Assembly: GCA_013350335.1 (NCBI GenBank)
Contig: CM023537.1
Coordinates: 46,560,111 to 46,624,110 of the forward strand
Source of the DNA: Chimonanthus salicifolius
Lineage: Eukaryota; Streptophyta; Magnoliopsida; Laurales; Calycanthaceae
Direction of reading: 5' to 3'
Length of the DNA: 64,000 nucleotides
Shown: positions 34,738-44,837 of the stretch, piece after piece
Layout of the letters: every line of letters begins with the position of its first letter
How positions within the stretch are numbered: position 1 is the stretch's first letter
The notes under the pieces: model-generated
Told to the model about the DNA's origin: nothing
What the model saw: only the letters and a program-made list of their open reading frames with translations
Databases searched by the model: none
Translations under genes and position numbers: made by a program

Positions 34738-35814
34738 TGATCTGGCCATTGTATGGCCGAATCTATAAAGGGTTTAAATTATGGATGATGATGTTTAAAA
34801 GGGTAGAAACATGGATCATAGGGTTCGGCCACTTTGGATGGCCGAACCCCATGAAATGATTTGGTTATTTTGATGGTTTTTTAGAGTTAAAAACCATGCA
34901 AAGTTATGGAGTTTTTTAGGTGTTTTAATTGGAGTTAAGATTAATGTTTAGGTTGGCTATCGCATGGCTGAACCATATTATGATTATGGTTAAAATGTTG
35001 GGTATTAAACCATGCATGATTATTAGAAGGTTTGAATCAAGAGAACCGTAGGGTTCGGCCATGTGTATGGCCGAACCCCATGGACCATTTTATGGGTATT
35101 TGGATTTAAGAATATGTTTAGAAATCATTGATGGTTTTATGATGTTTTTAAAGGGTTAACATAGATGGAAAAATGATAGACTTGGATGGTTAAGATTTAT
35201 CAAAAAGAATGGCAAAAAAAGGAGAACCAAAACCAAAGGGGTGAGGTTCGGCCATGGTGTATGGCCGAACCCCACCAAGTGCTAAACATGGGGTTTTGTT
35301 TTAAAATGTTTAAAAATATTCCAATGAATGGAGTTATGAGAACCATTCTTAGATGGATACAGATTTTAATGGATAAAAGGAATTATAGGATTCGGCCATG
35401 TGTAAGGCCGAACCCCATAGAGTGACAATGGTGAATGGTTAAGGACTAGATAGTTAAATGGATGGATTGATAATTAGTCCTATGTATAAAGGATTAAAGG
35501 ACTAATTTAAAGATGGTGAGGTTCGGCCATGTTATATGGCCGAACCCCAGTAAGGTGGATTGTTGTGGACTTTGATTATTAAGCAAAGATTAAACAAGGG
35601 TTAGTCTAGTGGCAATATTGTAAATATGGAATGAAATGATCAAAGGAATTGAAAGAGGGATCAAAACCAAAGTGGTAAGGTTCGGCCATGTTGTATGGCC
35701 GAACCCTACCAAAGTATGTTTGTAGTTGGAGGTGTTCTATGGTGTTGATTAAATGAAAAGAAAGATCAAATACAAGTGGGTGAGGTTCGGCCATGGGGTA
35801 TGGCCGAACCCCAC
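34738..35814. repeat. Array of GGTTCGGCCAT/ATGGCCGAACC hairpins
   Basis: At least seven strong inverted repeats share the same stem: 34,821-34,850, 35,051-35,078, 35,245-35,271, 35,389-35,415, about 35,519-35,547, 35,679-35,708 and 35,784-35,814. Weaker versions occur near 34,743-34,762 and 34,951-34,974. Stems are 10-16 bp and loops are mostly 4-7 bases (GTGT, GGTGT, GTTGT). The site at 35,051 is a perfect 12-bp stem. Centres are 105-230 bases apart. The DNA between is AT-rich and only partly repeated (phrases such as ATCAAAACCAAAG just before the stem). Stem variants such as GATTCGGCC at 35,389 show some drift. The array lies downstream of the LTR TATA box, so it may be transcribed. Function unknown. 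Confidence 0.9.
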
Positions 35815-36199
35815 AAGTTGGTTTTTGGGACTTAGAATTAATTGGAAATCAAAAGATTATGTGTTTAACTTGTTGATATATAAACAAGGTGACAGGACCT
35901 CACAAACGGTGCAAGACCGTGAGCAGTTGCTGGATTAAGAAGCAAAGGACACTTGAGCGGTCTTTTGGTAGGATTCCCACATCATTGAAACCATGGATAT
36001 GTATTATGTACTTTTGATGATTTTATTTCATAATTGATAAGTTATTTTGGTATCTAACAACATGTTGCAATTATGAGATTTTCATGCTATGTTTTGTAAT
36101 ATTCTGTAGCATGTTGTCATTTGCATCTCATGCATGGCATGGAAGGGATGTTATGCAACCGGAGCCCACACTCCGTCGGAATGTCCGTGATGCAACTGT

Positions 36200-36365
36200 G
36201 GGGCCTCCTTAGGTGATGAGAGTCCCACCAGGAGGAAAATACCTTGATGATGAGAGTTCCATCAAGAGTATACCATATGTTCTGCGACCTTGGTGATGAG
36301 AGTCCCACCAGGAAGATACCTTGATGATGAGAGTTCCATGATGAGTATACCATGTGTTTTATGAT
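36200..36365. repeat. Two 78-bp tandem units in the solo LTR
   Basis: GATGAGAGTCCCACCAGGA occurs at 36,216 and 36,294, each followed by ATACCTTGATGATGAGAGTT and a variant of CCAT..GAGTATACCAT. This gives two direct units of 78 bp. Confidence 0.8.
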
Positions 36366-37078
36366 GGGAGGGACTCATTGCACATGATAGCATGGCATGG
36401 CATTCAATCACATGATTATGATCTTTATTGTCATGCAAGGTTTCTGGTTTTCATCTGTATGATTGGATCTCTGTTATCATACATGATCTTGGATAAGATG
36501 TTTTATAAGTATGATATGTATATTATATCTGGATTTTATATACTAACCCATGTGTTAGCCCTAATCGGAATACCTACTGGGCGCGTTGTCTAACGCCCTA
36601 CTTCTACCCTAGTGGATGACATAGGAAGGGAACGGAGCGAGGACGTGATTGGAGCCAAGCATTGGAGCTTGGATTTGTGCTTGGATGATTAATCCATATG
36701 TTGTTTATGTTATTCGGAATTGTAATAACGTAGATTTATTTGTCATGGATTGGATGGTTAATGTTTGATATTTAAGTGATGTTAATATTTATTAAGTGAT
36801 GGATGTACTTTGCTATCTCATATGGAATAGGATTGTTATCCTATTGTTATTCCACATATATGTTTTATTCCGCAAGTTAGTTTGAGTACGTGTGAACTAT
36901 TTTAGTGGACTTGGTCCACGTACACGTATGGTTGGGCAGTTAAGGGTCGGACTTTGGAAGGCCGGACTTAGCTCGCGTCGTGATGCTCCCCGCTCTCTTC
37001 CACTTTACTTATTTATATATAAAAAAAATTAGACTCTGATTTTCGGAAGGGTGGAAAAGGGCGGGGCGTTACAGCTCC

Positions 37079-38021
37079 AACAATATCTTTCCACTTTTAA
37101 CCTCTCTGTTTCACACAAAAGTTTCATTTACACTATTTGTTCCATAGATGAGCCTCACACTTTCTCCCAAGTTGTGAAGTCCCCACACTGGAGGGGCGTC
37201 ATGCAGAAAAAATTGAAGCTTTTAAGCAGAATAACACTTGGAGCCTCACCTCTTTTCTAGTCAACAAGAAACTCATTAGCTGTTAATGGGTATACAAGAT
37301 CAAGTACCGATCAAATGGTACCATTGAGAGCGATAAAGCTCTCTCAGTAGCCAAGGGTTTTATTCAAGTTGAAGGATTGGATTATCATGATACCTTTTTT
37401 CTTGTTACGAAATTGGTCACTATACGTACTTTGCTTTCCCTTGCCTCTGTTAAGAATTGGTCACTTCATCATCAACAACGCTTTCTTACAAGGTGATCTC
37501 AATGAAGAGGTATATATGATGCTTCCATCTGGTTTTGCATGAAAGGGGGAGTAGCAAACTTTTAAACTAAATAAATCCATCTATAGATTGATGCAAACAT
37601 CATGGCATTAACAATTACTCATCATTTATTAACCACCGAGGAATGATGATTTGTCTATTCAACACATCAAACACTTTCTTGTCGCCAAATTTTTATTAAA
37701 GATTTGGGTACTCTCAAATACTTTCTTGGTAACAAAGTGGCCCGTTCTCAGAAAGGTATTATAATCTCTCAACGAAAATAAACTTTTGACATTCTCAAGG
37801 TTATCACTGGATGATGGGACTTTTCTTCCTAATCCCACTGCATATCGCGAGCTAGTGGGTCGTCTTATTCATATTCCTATTACCATACTATATATTAATT
37901 ATGGGGGTACATATCTTAAGTCAATTTATGCGCTCTCTTCGTAGTGCTCATGTGGACGCTGCAACTCGTTATTTACTATTTGAAGGGTTCCATCGGTAAG
38001 GGGCTTCTTTATCATCATTTA
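37079..38021 (+). pseudogene. Copia C reverse transcriptase fragment
   Basis: Resumes Copia C after the solo LTR: HTFSQVVKSPHWRGVMQKKL (about 37,155) is the RT start. It is followed by decayed VAKGFIQVEGLDYHDTF (about 37,350), a QGDLNEEVYMMLPSG-like stretch (about 37,490) and an LGTLKYFLG-like stretch (about 37,705), with stops and deletions. It ends at 38,021, where the next LTR begins. Confidence 0.7.
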
Positions 38022-38284
38022 TGTCACACATCGAATTTTCGAGAGAAAGAGAGAACGGTGGAAGTGGGGAGAAGGCTTAGGGTTTTTCGTATAGAAGAGA
38101 AGGGAATGGCAAAGGAAAGTTGATATTAAAATGACGAGAAGAAGTTGGGGTTTTGCTACAGTTAGAGACGATTTGGGCAAAAAATCAAGGATTTTTTTTG
38201 GGATTTTGAGAGGAAATGCAACGGTTGAATGAAAGGCATTTAGAGAATGAAAGGAGTGAGGGTTAGGATTAAGACTTGTTTGTT

Positions 38285-39222
38285 CTTAATGAAGATTTTT
38301 GTGAATTTGAATATCTCATTCCATCGATAATGTCATTCTATATCATAATACAATCCCTAATTAGGGAAAGAATAAATCAATAGATGTATGATTTTGGGAT
38401 TAGAGCTAGAATACATACACAAGTCAACTAGGAGATTATTTTCCTTTAATACTCCCATGCAAACTGGACGGTGGTGAACAGACGGGTTTAGAACTGAGCT
38501 GAGAAAATGTTGTCGCAACAGTCCTTAGTGAAGATGTCGACAAACTGGTCAATAGAGGAAACGAACTGAATCTGATGAGTTTGGGCAACAACACGCTCAC
38601 GGACAAAGTGGTAATCAAGATCGATGTGTTTACTGCGAGCATGGAACATTGGATTGGCTGCCATGTTAGTAGCATTGATATTATCATAGTAGATGATCGA
38701 CGGAGAAGAAGGTAGAAAGCTGAGTTCATAGAGAAGATTATTGATCCACACAGTGTCGGTACAGGTATATGCAAGAGCCCTGTATTCGGTATCAGCACTG
38801 GAACGAGAGAGTATCGGTTGTTTCTTGGCACATCAAGAGATTAAGGTAGAGCCAAGAAAGATACAATAGCCAGTGGTAGATCGACGACTATCAGGACATC
38901 CTTCTCAATCAGCACTAGAGTAGGCAACCAAACATAATGGGCGAGTTGTTGGATAAGTATGCCACAATCAAGAGACCATTTAAGGTAACGAAGAATCTGT
39001 TTAACAATGTCAAAGTGGGGTGTGCGTGGCTCTGGTCGTGTTGGCTCTGTACCATGAAGATTTTGTGAATTTGGATATCTCATTCCATCGATAGTGTCAT
39101 TCATATATACATAATAGAGTCCCTAATTAGAAGAAGAATAAATCAAGAGACCCATGATTTTGGGATTACAGCAAGAATACATACACAAGTCAACTAGGAG
39201 AATATTTTCCTTTAATACTTAG
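38285..39222 (-). mobile_element. Collapsed Copia: two short LTRs around an RNase H remnant
   Basis: Two copies of a roughly 170-bp repeat (about 38,287-38,455 and 39,055-39,220; sharing GAATACATACACAAGTCAAC) flank about 600 bp. On the minus strand that interior reads the RT end (HFDIVKQILRYLKWSLD, about 39,015) and RNase H (VWINNLLYELSFLPSSPS, YYDNINATNMAANPMFHARS, 38,750 downward), then a purine-rich CATGGGAG before the 3' LTR. Everything from the primer site to mid-RT is missing, so the 5' LTR is joined directly to late RT. It is nested in the LTR at 38,022-42,101. Confidence 0.75.
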
Positions 39223-42101
39223 TGAGTTAAAGGCGAGTTGAAGGAACAAGTGAGAAGAAGAATATAATGAGTTGAATGAATCGAGGGTTCGTGTGGGAGG
39301 AATCGGTTTGAGTCGGATTTATGATTAATACTTATTTATTTCATTCCATTTTATTTCATTATTTATTAAATTATTAATTATTAACTGATTGAGAAATCTT
39401 ATTAAATATACCTAAGTTAATGGCTTGTTACTAAGACCTACATCTAATTAATTATTTCTAAAATAGGGCTATTAGAGTTAATTTCTTTTATTTATTAGAT
39501 TTAATTTTTATCCACACATCTATGCTAATTACCAATTAATATACTTTTTTTTTAATTTTGGTTATTCATTCATAGAATGAAATGTATGAGTAATTTATTT
39601 GTTGTTATTGTTTGTTAAAGATTTCTAATTTAATCCCATATTTAATCATTCATTTAAACAATCAATCTCATTAAATGTATTTAATTTATTTGTAAAAGAA
39701 ATGTCGTGGGTTAATTTAGTCATGAAGATTTATTGTTGTACATATTTTAAATTTATAACTCGCAAGCACACGAATTAAATTGGAGTATAGAGATATACAA
39801 ATGTAAGGTTGAACCCACATAGACTTGATTTATGAATGAACAGGAAAACAAATTAAAAAGCCTAACAATTTAATCTTAACCTAGTTAACACTTTTTTTAT
39901 AGAGAATGGTTGATTTAAAATTGCAAAATTAAAATAACTAAAAAAAATGGAGATTTAATCACATGAGAGAAATTACTAAGACATCGGATTCCACCACCAT
40001 TAAATCTATTATCTTCTAATTATTTATTTTTTAATTCCCAAGTTTTAAAGATTTAAACATTCGAGCACATTAATATGATGTTCAAAAATTGATTTTCCTT
40101 CGCTTAAAAGTGTAAATTCTAAAAATTCAATGTATCCTATCTTAATTCAAAAGACAATGAATCAAAGTATTAATCTAAGCGTCCAATGTATTTAAATTAA
40201 AATAAAAGATATCAATGAATAAAAGGGTTTACTTTTATTTAATTAAAAACCAAGCATTTAATTAATTAGATATTAATATTAATAACAAAAAATACCTGGC
40301 ATTGATGGTAAAAATAATTAATGTTTATTAATTTGATGAAAGTAAAATCATAAATAATCAAACACACATAATTAGAATTAAATAAATAAATAAATAAAAG
40401 AAGAATTATTTCATTAACGGGTTTCATCCTCAACCTCAGTACAAAAAATTAGCTGGATTTTATGAAATTAAAAGCAATAGAGATAGAAAAAATAAAACTC
40501 GAGCGATCCTCGAAACTCTCGAGCTTTAACCACAATCCGTCTCTCTGCCGAGCCTTCTCAATGTTGTGTCTATTCTGCTGTCTCCGCCAAGTTCGAATTC
40601 TTCCATTGTAGAGGCCACCCATTTATAGAGGTTTGAGAGAATAAATTTGACAAGCATGTAGGACCCACTTCAATTCATCCAATTCTCTCATTTCTAATAT
40701 TTCCTGGACAAACTCTTCTCTGTTTATCTAGCCTTTACAGCCGACTTGCTCTCCTCTCACATGAGATGGCGTGAGATAAAAGAGTCGTGTGGGCCCTCCT
40801 TCCTTTCTCTCTTATATCTAATTTTCACGACGTCTTTAGGTTGCAAGCAAAAGCCACTAAGGTACTGTCCCTTTTCATTCTGCCTGTACGAGATGCTTTC
40901 TATTCCTTTCTCCATTGTTAGCCGCACACTGTTTCCTTTTAATGCTTGTTTGCTGATTGTCGATCTACCATTTGCTACATTGCTGTAATCTTTCTTTTGT
41001 TTTATCCAAATAAATCTGCACACTGCTGCTTCAATGAATTGCTCTACAAAAATGCTGCTGTATTGTTCAATTATGCCATTGCTGGCTGTATTCTTCTTGC
41101 TGATTTTTATTGCAACACTGCTACTTTTTACCAATTCCTAAATGGAATTCTCTTGCAAACTGCAACATTGTCCACTGTTTTCTTTTTCAACTCTTGTGTC
41201 CTTTTTTAGGGGTGCGGATTGTAGTAGATCTTTATTTTTCTTATTTCATTTTCTTCTTCTTACACATCTGGTGTCTCTTTTTTCTAATATATTAACTATT
41301 AAAAAAAAAAAAAACTCTTGTGGCCTTCGAGTTCTGCTGCTGTATTTTTTTCCTTCTACTCCTTTTCTGTATGTAAACATGGCAGCCATCTTTGATTTTT
41401 TTTTTTTGCTTTCTTTCCTTCAGATGAGGCCTCATTAAAAGATGAATTAGAAGACTCCACAGACAAAGACCCATTAAAGCTAACTCTAGATCCTGAGACT
41501 TTTTCTTCTGTAACTCAATATTTCTCTCTATCATTTTTTTTTTATCACTCTCTCATTTCTATTCTCTGTTTGGGTCTCAAAATATAGCTCGCTGACTTCG
41601 TTTTTCTTTTTGATGGTGTCATGTTCAATGTGCTTTCCCACTTCATTATGTCTGATAATTCCATCATGTTACTCCACAAACATGCCCATTGCCTGACCTT
41701 TAATCACTCAATTGCCATCACCAAAGCTTCTCTATAATCATTCCAAACGAAATCAACCTAACAAAACAAAGATACACACCAATTAAATAAAATTAAATAA
41801 TATAAGATACTAACAATACTAATTTTAGATATAAAATATATATCAATAAAACTACAAAATAAACAAAATTCAAGAGCTAACTAATCTAATGTTCAAGGGT
41901 AAAAATTATCATTTTTCTATCATTTATCATCAATTTACATTTGGAAGCAATAGAAAAATTCGATGCATTTTAAGTCTAAGTAGTTCGAGGCATTTAAAAT
42001 TTTGAATTTACATTGATTTCCAAATTAAATTTTCTAATTTTAATTTAGCCAATACAATCAAGATTTAATTTAAAGCATCGACAAATGGCCGGGTCATTAC
42101 A
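39223..42101. other. Remainder of the minus-oriented LTR, no gene seen
   Basis: AT-rich DNA (39,300-40,480 and 41,700-42,060) with an intervening more balanced part (40,500-41,600) that contains the minus-strand TATA box. The open frames at 40,746-41,534 are low-complexity T-rich translations with no domain. Confidence 0.5.
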
Positions 42102-42598
42102 ATCTAGCAGTCTTCTTCTGCAGGGTTATTGTGATTTTGATTGGGCAGGATGCCCTATCACTCGACGGTCGACTGTTGTGTATTGCACATTTCTTGGTTC
42201 TAACCTCATCTCTTGGAAGACCATGAAACATGCTACGTTTTCTTGCTCCTCTGCTAAGGCCAAATATCAGGCTTTGGCTAGTTTAACATGTGAATTTCAG
42301 TTATCAAAGTACTTGGTGATCTTGGTATTTCTTATTCTTCACCTATCATATTGTTTTGTGACAATCAAACTACATTACACATTGCCAACAATCTTGTTTT
42401 TCATGAACGCATACAACATATTGAATTTGATTGCCACTTTGTTCGGAAAAAGCTCTAGTCAAAACTTATTGTTCCTTAGCATCGCTTCTACTAATCAACT
42501 TGCTGATGTATTCACTAAACCATTGGACAAAGATTCATTTTATCGATTGATACGCAAACTGGGTGTTATTTCCATACATGCTCCACTTAGAGGGGGAG
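42102..42598 (+). pseudogene. Copia C RNase H and polypurine tract
   Basis: LLLQGYCDFDWAGCPITRRS (about 42,115-42,174), FLGSNLISWKTMKHATFSCS, AKYQALASLTCEFQL and, after frame changes, NQLADVFTKPLDKDSFYRLI (about 42,495) are the C-terminal RNase H region. The tract TTAGAGGGGGAG at 42,587-42,598 lies directly before TGTTAACG, so the 3' LTR starts at 42,599. This completes the Copia C series begun at 19,591. Confidence 0.85.
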
Positions 42599-42695
42599 TG
42601 TTAACGTTGACCATTGGATTTGGAAACTCAATTTGATTTGTTGGATGTTTCCCAACTTATAGATATTAATTTGTAATTATACTTGTGTTCCTATA

Positions 42696-44328
42696 GGGAA
42701 GTGATTTTTGCAACCCCCATGTTTACCCACCGTGCACCACTTATTATATGAAATTCCGGTTTTACCCATGAATAACCTTTCATTTTTTTTTTTTCTCATT
42801 CTCTATTTTTCGCGTCAATGTGTTTTTTTTTTTTTTGGCCCCTCCTCTTCTCCCGTTCATAAGCGTCCACATTTTTTAGGTCCCAACTTGAAACAGACTC
42901 TGCTCTCATTTTGAAACGGTCGACCATTTGTTCCCTTTGTCTTCTCTCTTATCTTCTCTCTTCTATTTCTGTTCTCTTCTTTCCTTCTTTTCTTTTTGCA
43001 GAAACTATTGAATCCTCCTCTTGTCTCTCTCTTCTTTTATTCTTCTCTCTCTCTTCTCTTCTCTTCTTTCTGCAGAAATTGTTGTCCAGGACTGTCCTGT
43101 TCTTCAAGGACGAACGTCCGACACTGCTGTTCAGGCCCTCAACCGCGTGCCCCAACCCTGCTGCTTCCTGCAGTTCACCTGGCCTCAAATCTTAGCCAAG
43201 GACCCATCTCTGTTGCTACCCGATCTCATCTTGTTGTTCATCTAGCGTCCATCGCCTCTTCTGTTCAGGGAAGATCTAGACCTATCTGATTGTTGTCGTG
43301 TTCTCTTCTGATGCTTCCAGCCTGAACGACGACTTCCTTCTTCCGTATTCTCTTCTACCAGATTCAGAGTTTCCCGTGCCTTGTTGTCCCAGCCAGTCCT
43401 CATCCTCCAAGCGCGCACCCCTCTGTCTGCAATCTAAGAACAACTTCAAGCACCGTCCAAATTTCCACGAGTCCAGTAGTTCGCGCCCAACGCCTCACCG
43501 TCGTGTTCCCTTGCTACCTAGATTTCGCCTGTTGCTTCCTTGGTACACCCCAATTCAAAACCCAGGTCCAATCTGACCTCATCTTCTATCACATATGCTA
43601 ATCCATACCCATACCTTCGCCAGACAACCAAACTTAGGGCGCTCCTGTTCTGTTAACAGACACGACCAACCCCCTTTTCTGTTAACAGACACGACCGCCC
43701 GTTGCCTAAGAGATGGCCCGACGCGATTGATCCTACTACACGTTGCGTCAGCCCCTGAGAGCAGATTAGCAGAATGACGGGCGGGTGAGTGCTAGATGCC
43801 AGGTGGCCAAGAGGGATGGTGGCAAGAGTGTACGGGAAACGTGATGGGGCTCTATTGCTTGGTAGTCCAACGACGCCAAACAACACTAAAAAAGAAAAAG
43901 AGAGCAGAGTGCTGCGCTCACTGACTTGCTTTCCAAGGAGAACTCGAACGTTGCCGCAAGAGAGATCACAAGTGAGCGAACGGGAGAAAAGGAAGACGAT
44001 AAAACGCGGACGTGGGAAGCAAGGGACGAGAGAAAAAAAAAAAGGAATATTGGACAAAATTGTAATTCTACTTAAGAGGAGGTGCACCATGTGTAAAAGT
44101 GGTGTGTGGGGGGAGTTTGCAAAAGTCACTTCCCTTCCTGCAGAACTCGAACGTTGCCGCAAGAGAGATCACAAGTGAGCGAACGGGAGAAGAGGAAGAC
44201 ATAAAACGCGGACATGGGAAGCAAGGAATGAGAGAAAAAAAAAAAGAAGTGTTGGGCAAAATTGTAATTCTACTTAAGAGGAGATGCACCATGTGTAAAA
44301 GTGGTGGGGGTTGCAAAAATCACTTCCC
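42696..44328. mobile_element. 1,633-bp non-autonomous TIR element with CT-rich interior
   Basis: The ends are perfect inverted repeats of 24 bp (starting GGGAAGTGATTTTTGCAACC). Flanks are TTCCTATA and TTCCTTTA, an 8-bp target duplication with one mismatch. There is no transposase. The interior has long CT runs that each end in an acceptor-like TTTTTGCAG or TTTCTGCAG (about 43,000 and 43,074). A more GC-rich, weakly coding-like part follows (43,080-43,780). The right end is present twice in tandem: 43,940-44,142 and 44,143-44,335 are near-identical 203-bp units, each ending in GCAAAA(G/A)TCACTTCCC. The superfamily is undetermined; the 8-bp target suggests hAT-like. Confidence 0.8.
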
Positions 44329-44335
44329 TTCCTTT
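43940..44335. repeat. 203-bp tandem duplication of the TIR element's right end
   Basis: GAACTCGAACGTTGCCGCAA begins both units. Each contains an A run after GAGAG and ends with GTGTAAAAGTGGTG...GCAAAA.TCACTTCCCTTCC. Only the outer copy has the exact terminal repeat; the inner one carries GAGTTTGCAAAAGTCACTTC. Confidence 0.9.
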
Positions 44336-44400
44336 ATCATTCTTTCATTCTCCTTTTGTATTTTAATACCATATTTATATCTTGTATTTTGCACAATTCC

Positions 44401-44837
44401 AACGTGGCTCTCTCCTCAATGGAGGAATAAAAACGAGTAAATATGAAATTAGATTTTTTAAAATCAGAACCAATGTGTTGGATTTAAATCTCTCAACATT
44501 AGTGTAATTGAGAAAATGCAATTTCTTCAATGACCTCTCAAATTCCTCTATTTCATTTAATATGTACAGTTGTAGCTCATTTCGTTTGAGCTTCTGGAAA
44601 AGACTAGAGGATTAGGGTTTTACTCTCGCTGGAGTTACTCGATACATGAGGCTTGTGGGTGAGTACAAATATCCATGATAATAAAAAAAAATCCTCAATT
44701 TCATTTGAATTTAGTTCAAAATATGATTTTTTCCATCACCTTTCAAAATGCTATTGTATCTTTTCGAACGGAAAAATATCGTAAAGACGCTAGTTGGATT
44801 TATATTACCGCTTATCTAAAGATACATCAAAAACCAG
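44401..44837. other. Intergenic between Copia C and the SIRE-like element, no gene
   Basis: AT-rich sequence with an A run at 44,684-44,692. No domain or repeat end recognised. Confidence 0.4.

Larger units (their letters stand above)
33048..37073 (+). mobile_element. 4,026-bp solo LTR, probably Gypsy, in Copia C
   Basis: Starts TGTAACACCCC and ends GGGGCGTTACA, so it has TG..CA ends with near-perfect inverted termini (10 of 11). A perfect 5-bp target duplication GCTCC flanks it (33,043-33,047 and 37,074-37,078). No primer site, polypurine tract or coding domain occurs inside, and there is no second copy of its ends, so it is a solo LTR rather than a whole element. A plausible TATA box (TATAAAAAGGG, 34,284-34,294) sets plus orientation: U3 33,048-about 34,315, then R/U5. 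The length and the TGTAACACCCC/GGGGCGTTACA ends resemble Tekay/Del-like Gypsy LTRs such as the one at 47,985. It separates Copia C integrase from RT. Confidence 0.88.
38022..42101 (-). mobile_element. 4,080-bp Gypsy-type LTR, minus orientation, in Copia C
   Basis: In plus orientation it starts TGTCACACATCG and ends GGGTCATTACA. On the minus strand this reads TGTAATGACCC...GATGTGTGACA, a typical Gypsy LTR start and TG..CA ends. A minus-strand TATA box (CTATAAATGGG) at about 40,621-40,631 supports that orientation. The flanking five bases ATTTA and ATCTA agree at four positions. No pol domain of its own is seen and no second copy of its ends occurs, so I call it a solo LTR (or a large non-autonomous element). 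It sits between RT and RNase H of Copia C. A collapsed Copia is nested inside; the remainder is AT-rich without genes. Confidence 0.65.
42599..44400 (+). repeat. 3' LTR of Copia C, interrupted
   Basis: Begins TGTTAACGTTGACC at 42,599. It is interrupted at 42,695 by the TIR element and appears to resume at 44,329 with T-rich sequence (TCATTCTCCTTTTGTATTTT) reaching about 44,400. The 3' end is not fixed because no 5' LTR partner is visible in the window. Confidence 0.55.

Noticed and set aside
34738..35814. CRISPR array
   Set aside because: Inverted repeats with constant stems recall one, but spacing varies from 105 to 230 bases, repeats drift, and the context is a plant LTR.
40746..41534. Several open frames
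   Set aside because: T-rich, hydrophobic translations of LTR sequence without domains.
43789..44178. Open frames on both strands in the TIR element
   Set aside because: They lie in the tandemly repeated terminal region and are low-complexity, Arg/Lys- or Ser-rich translations.
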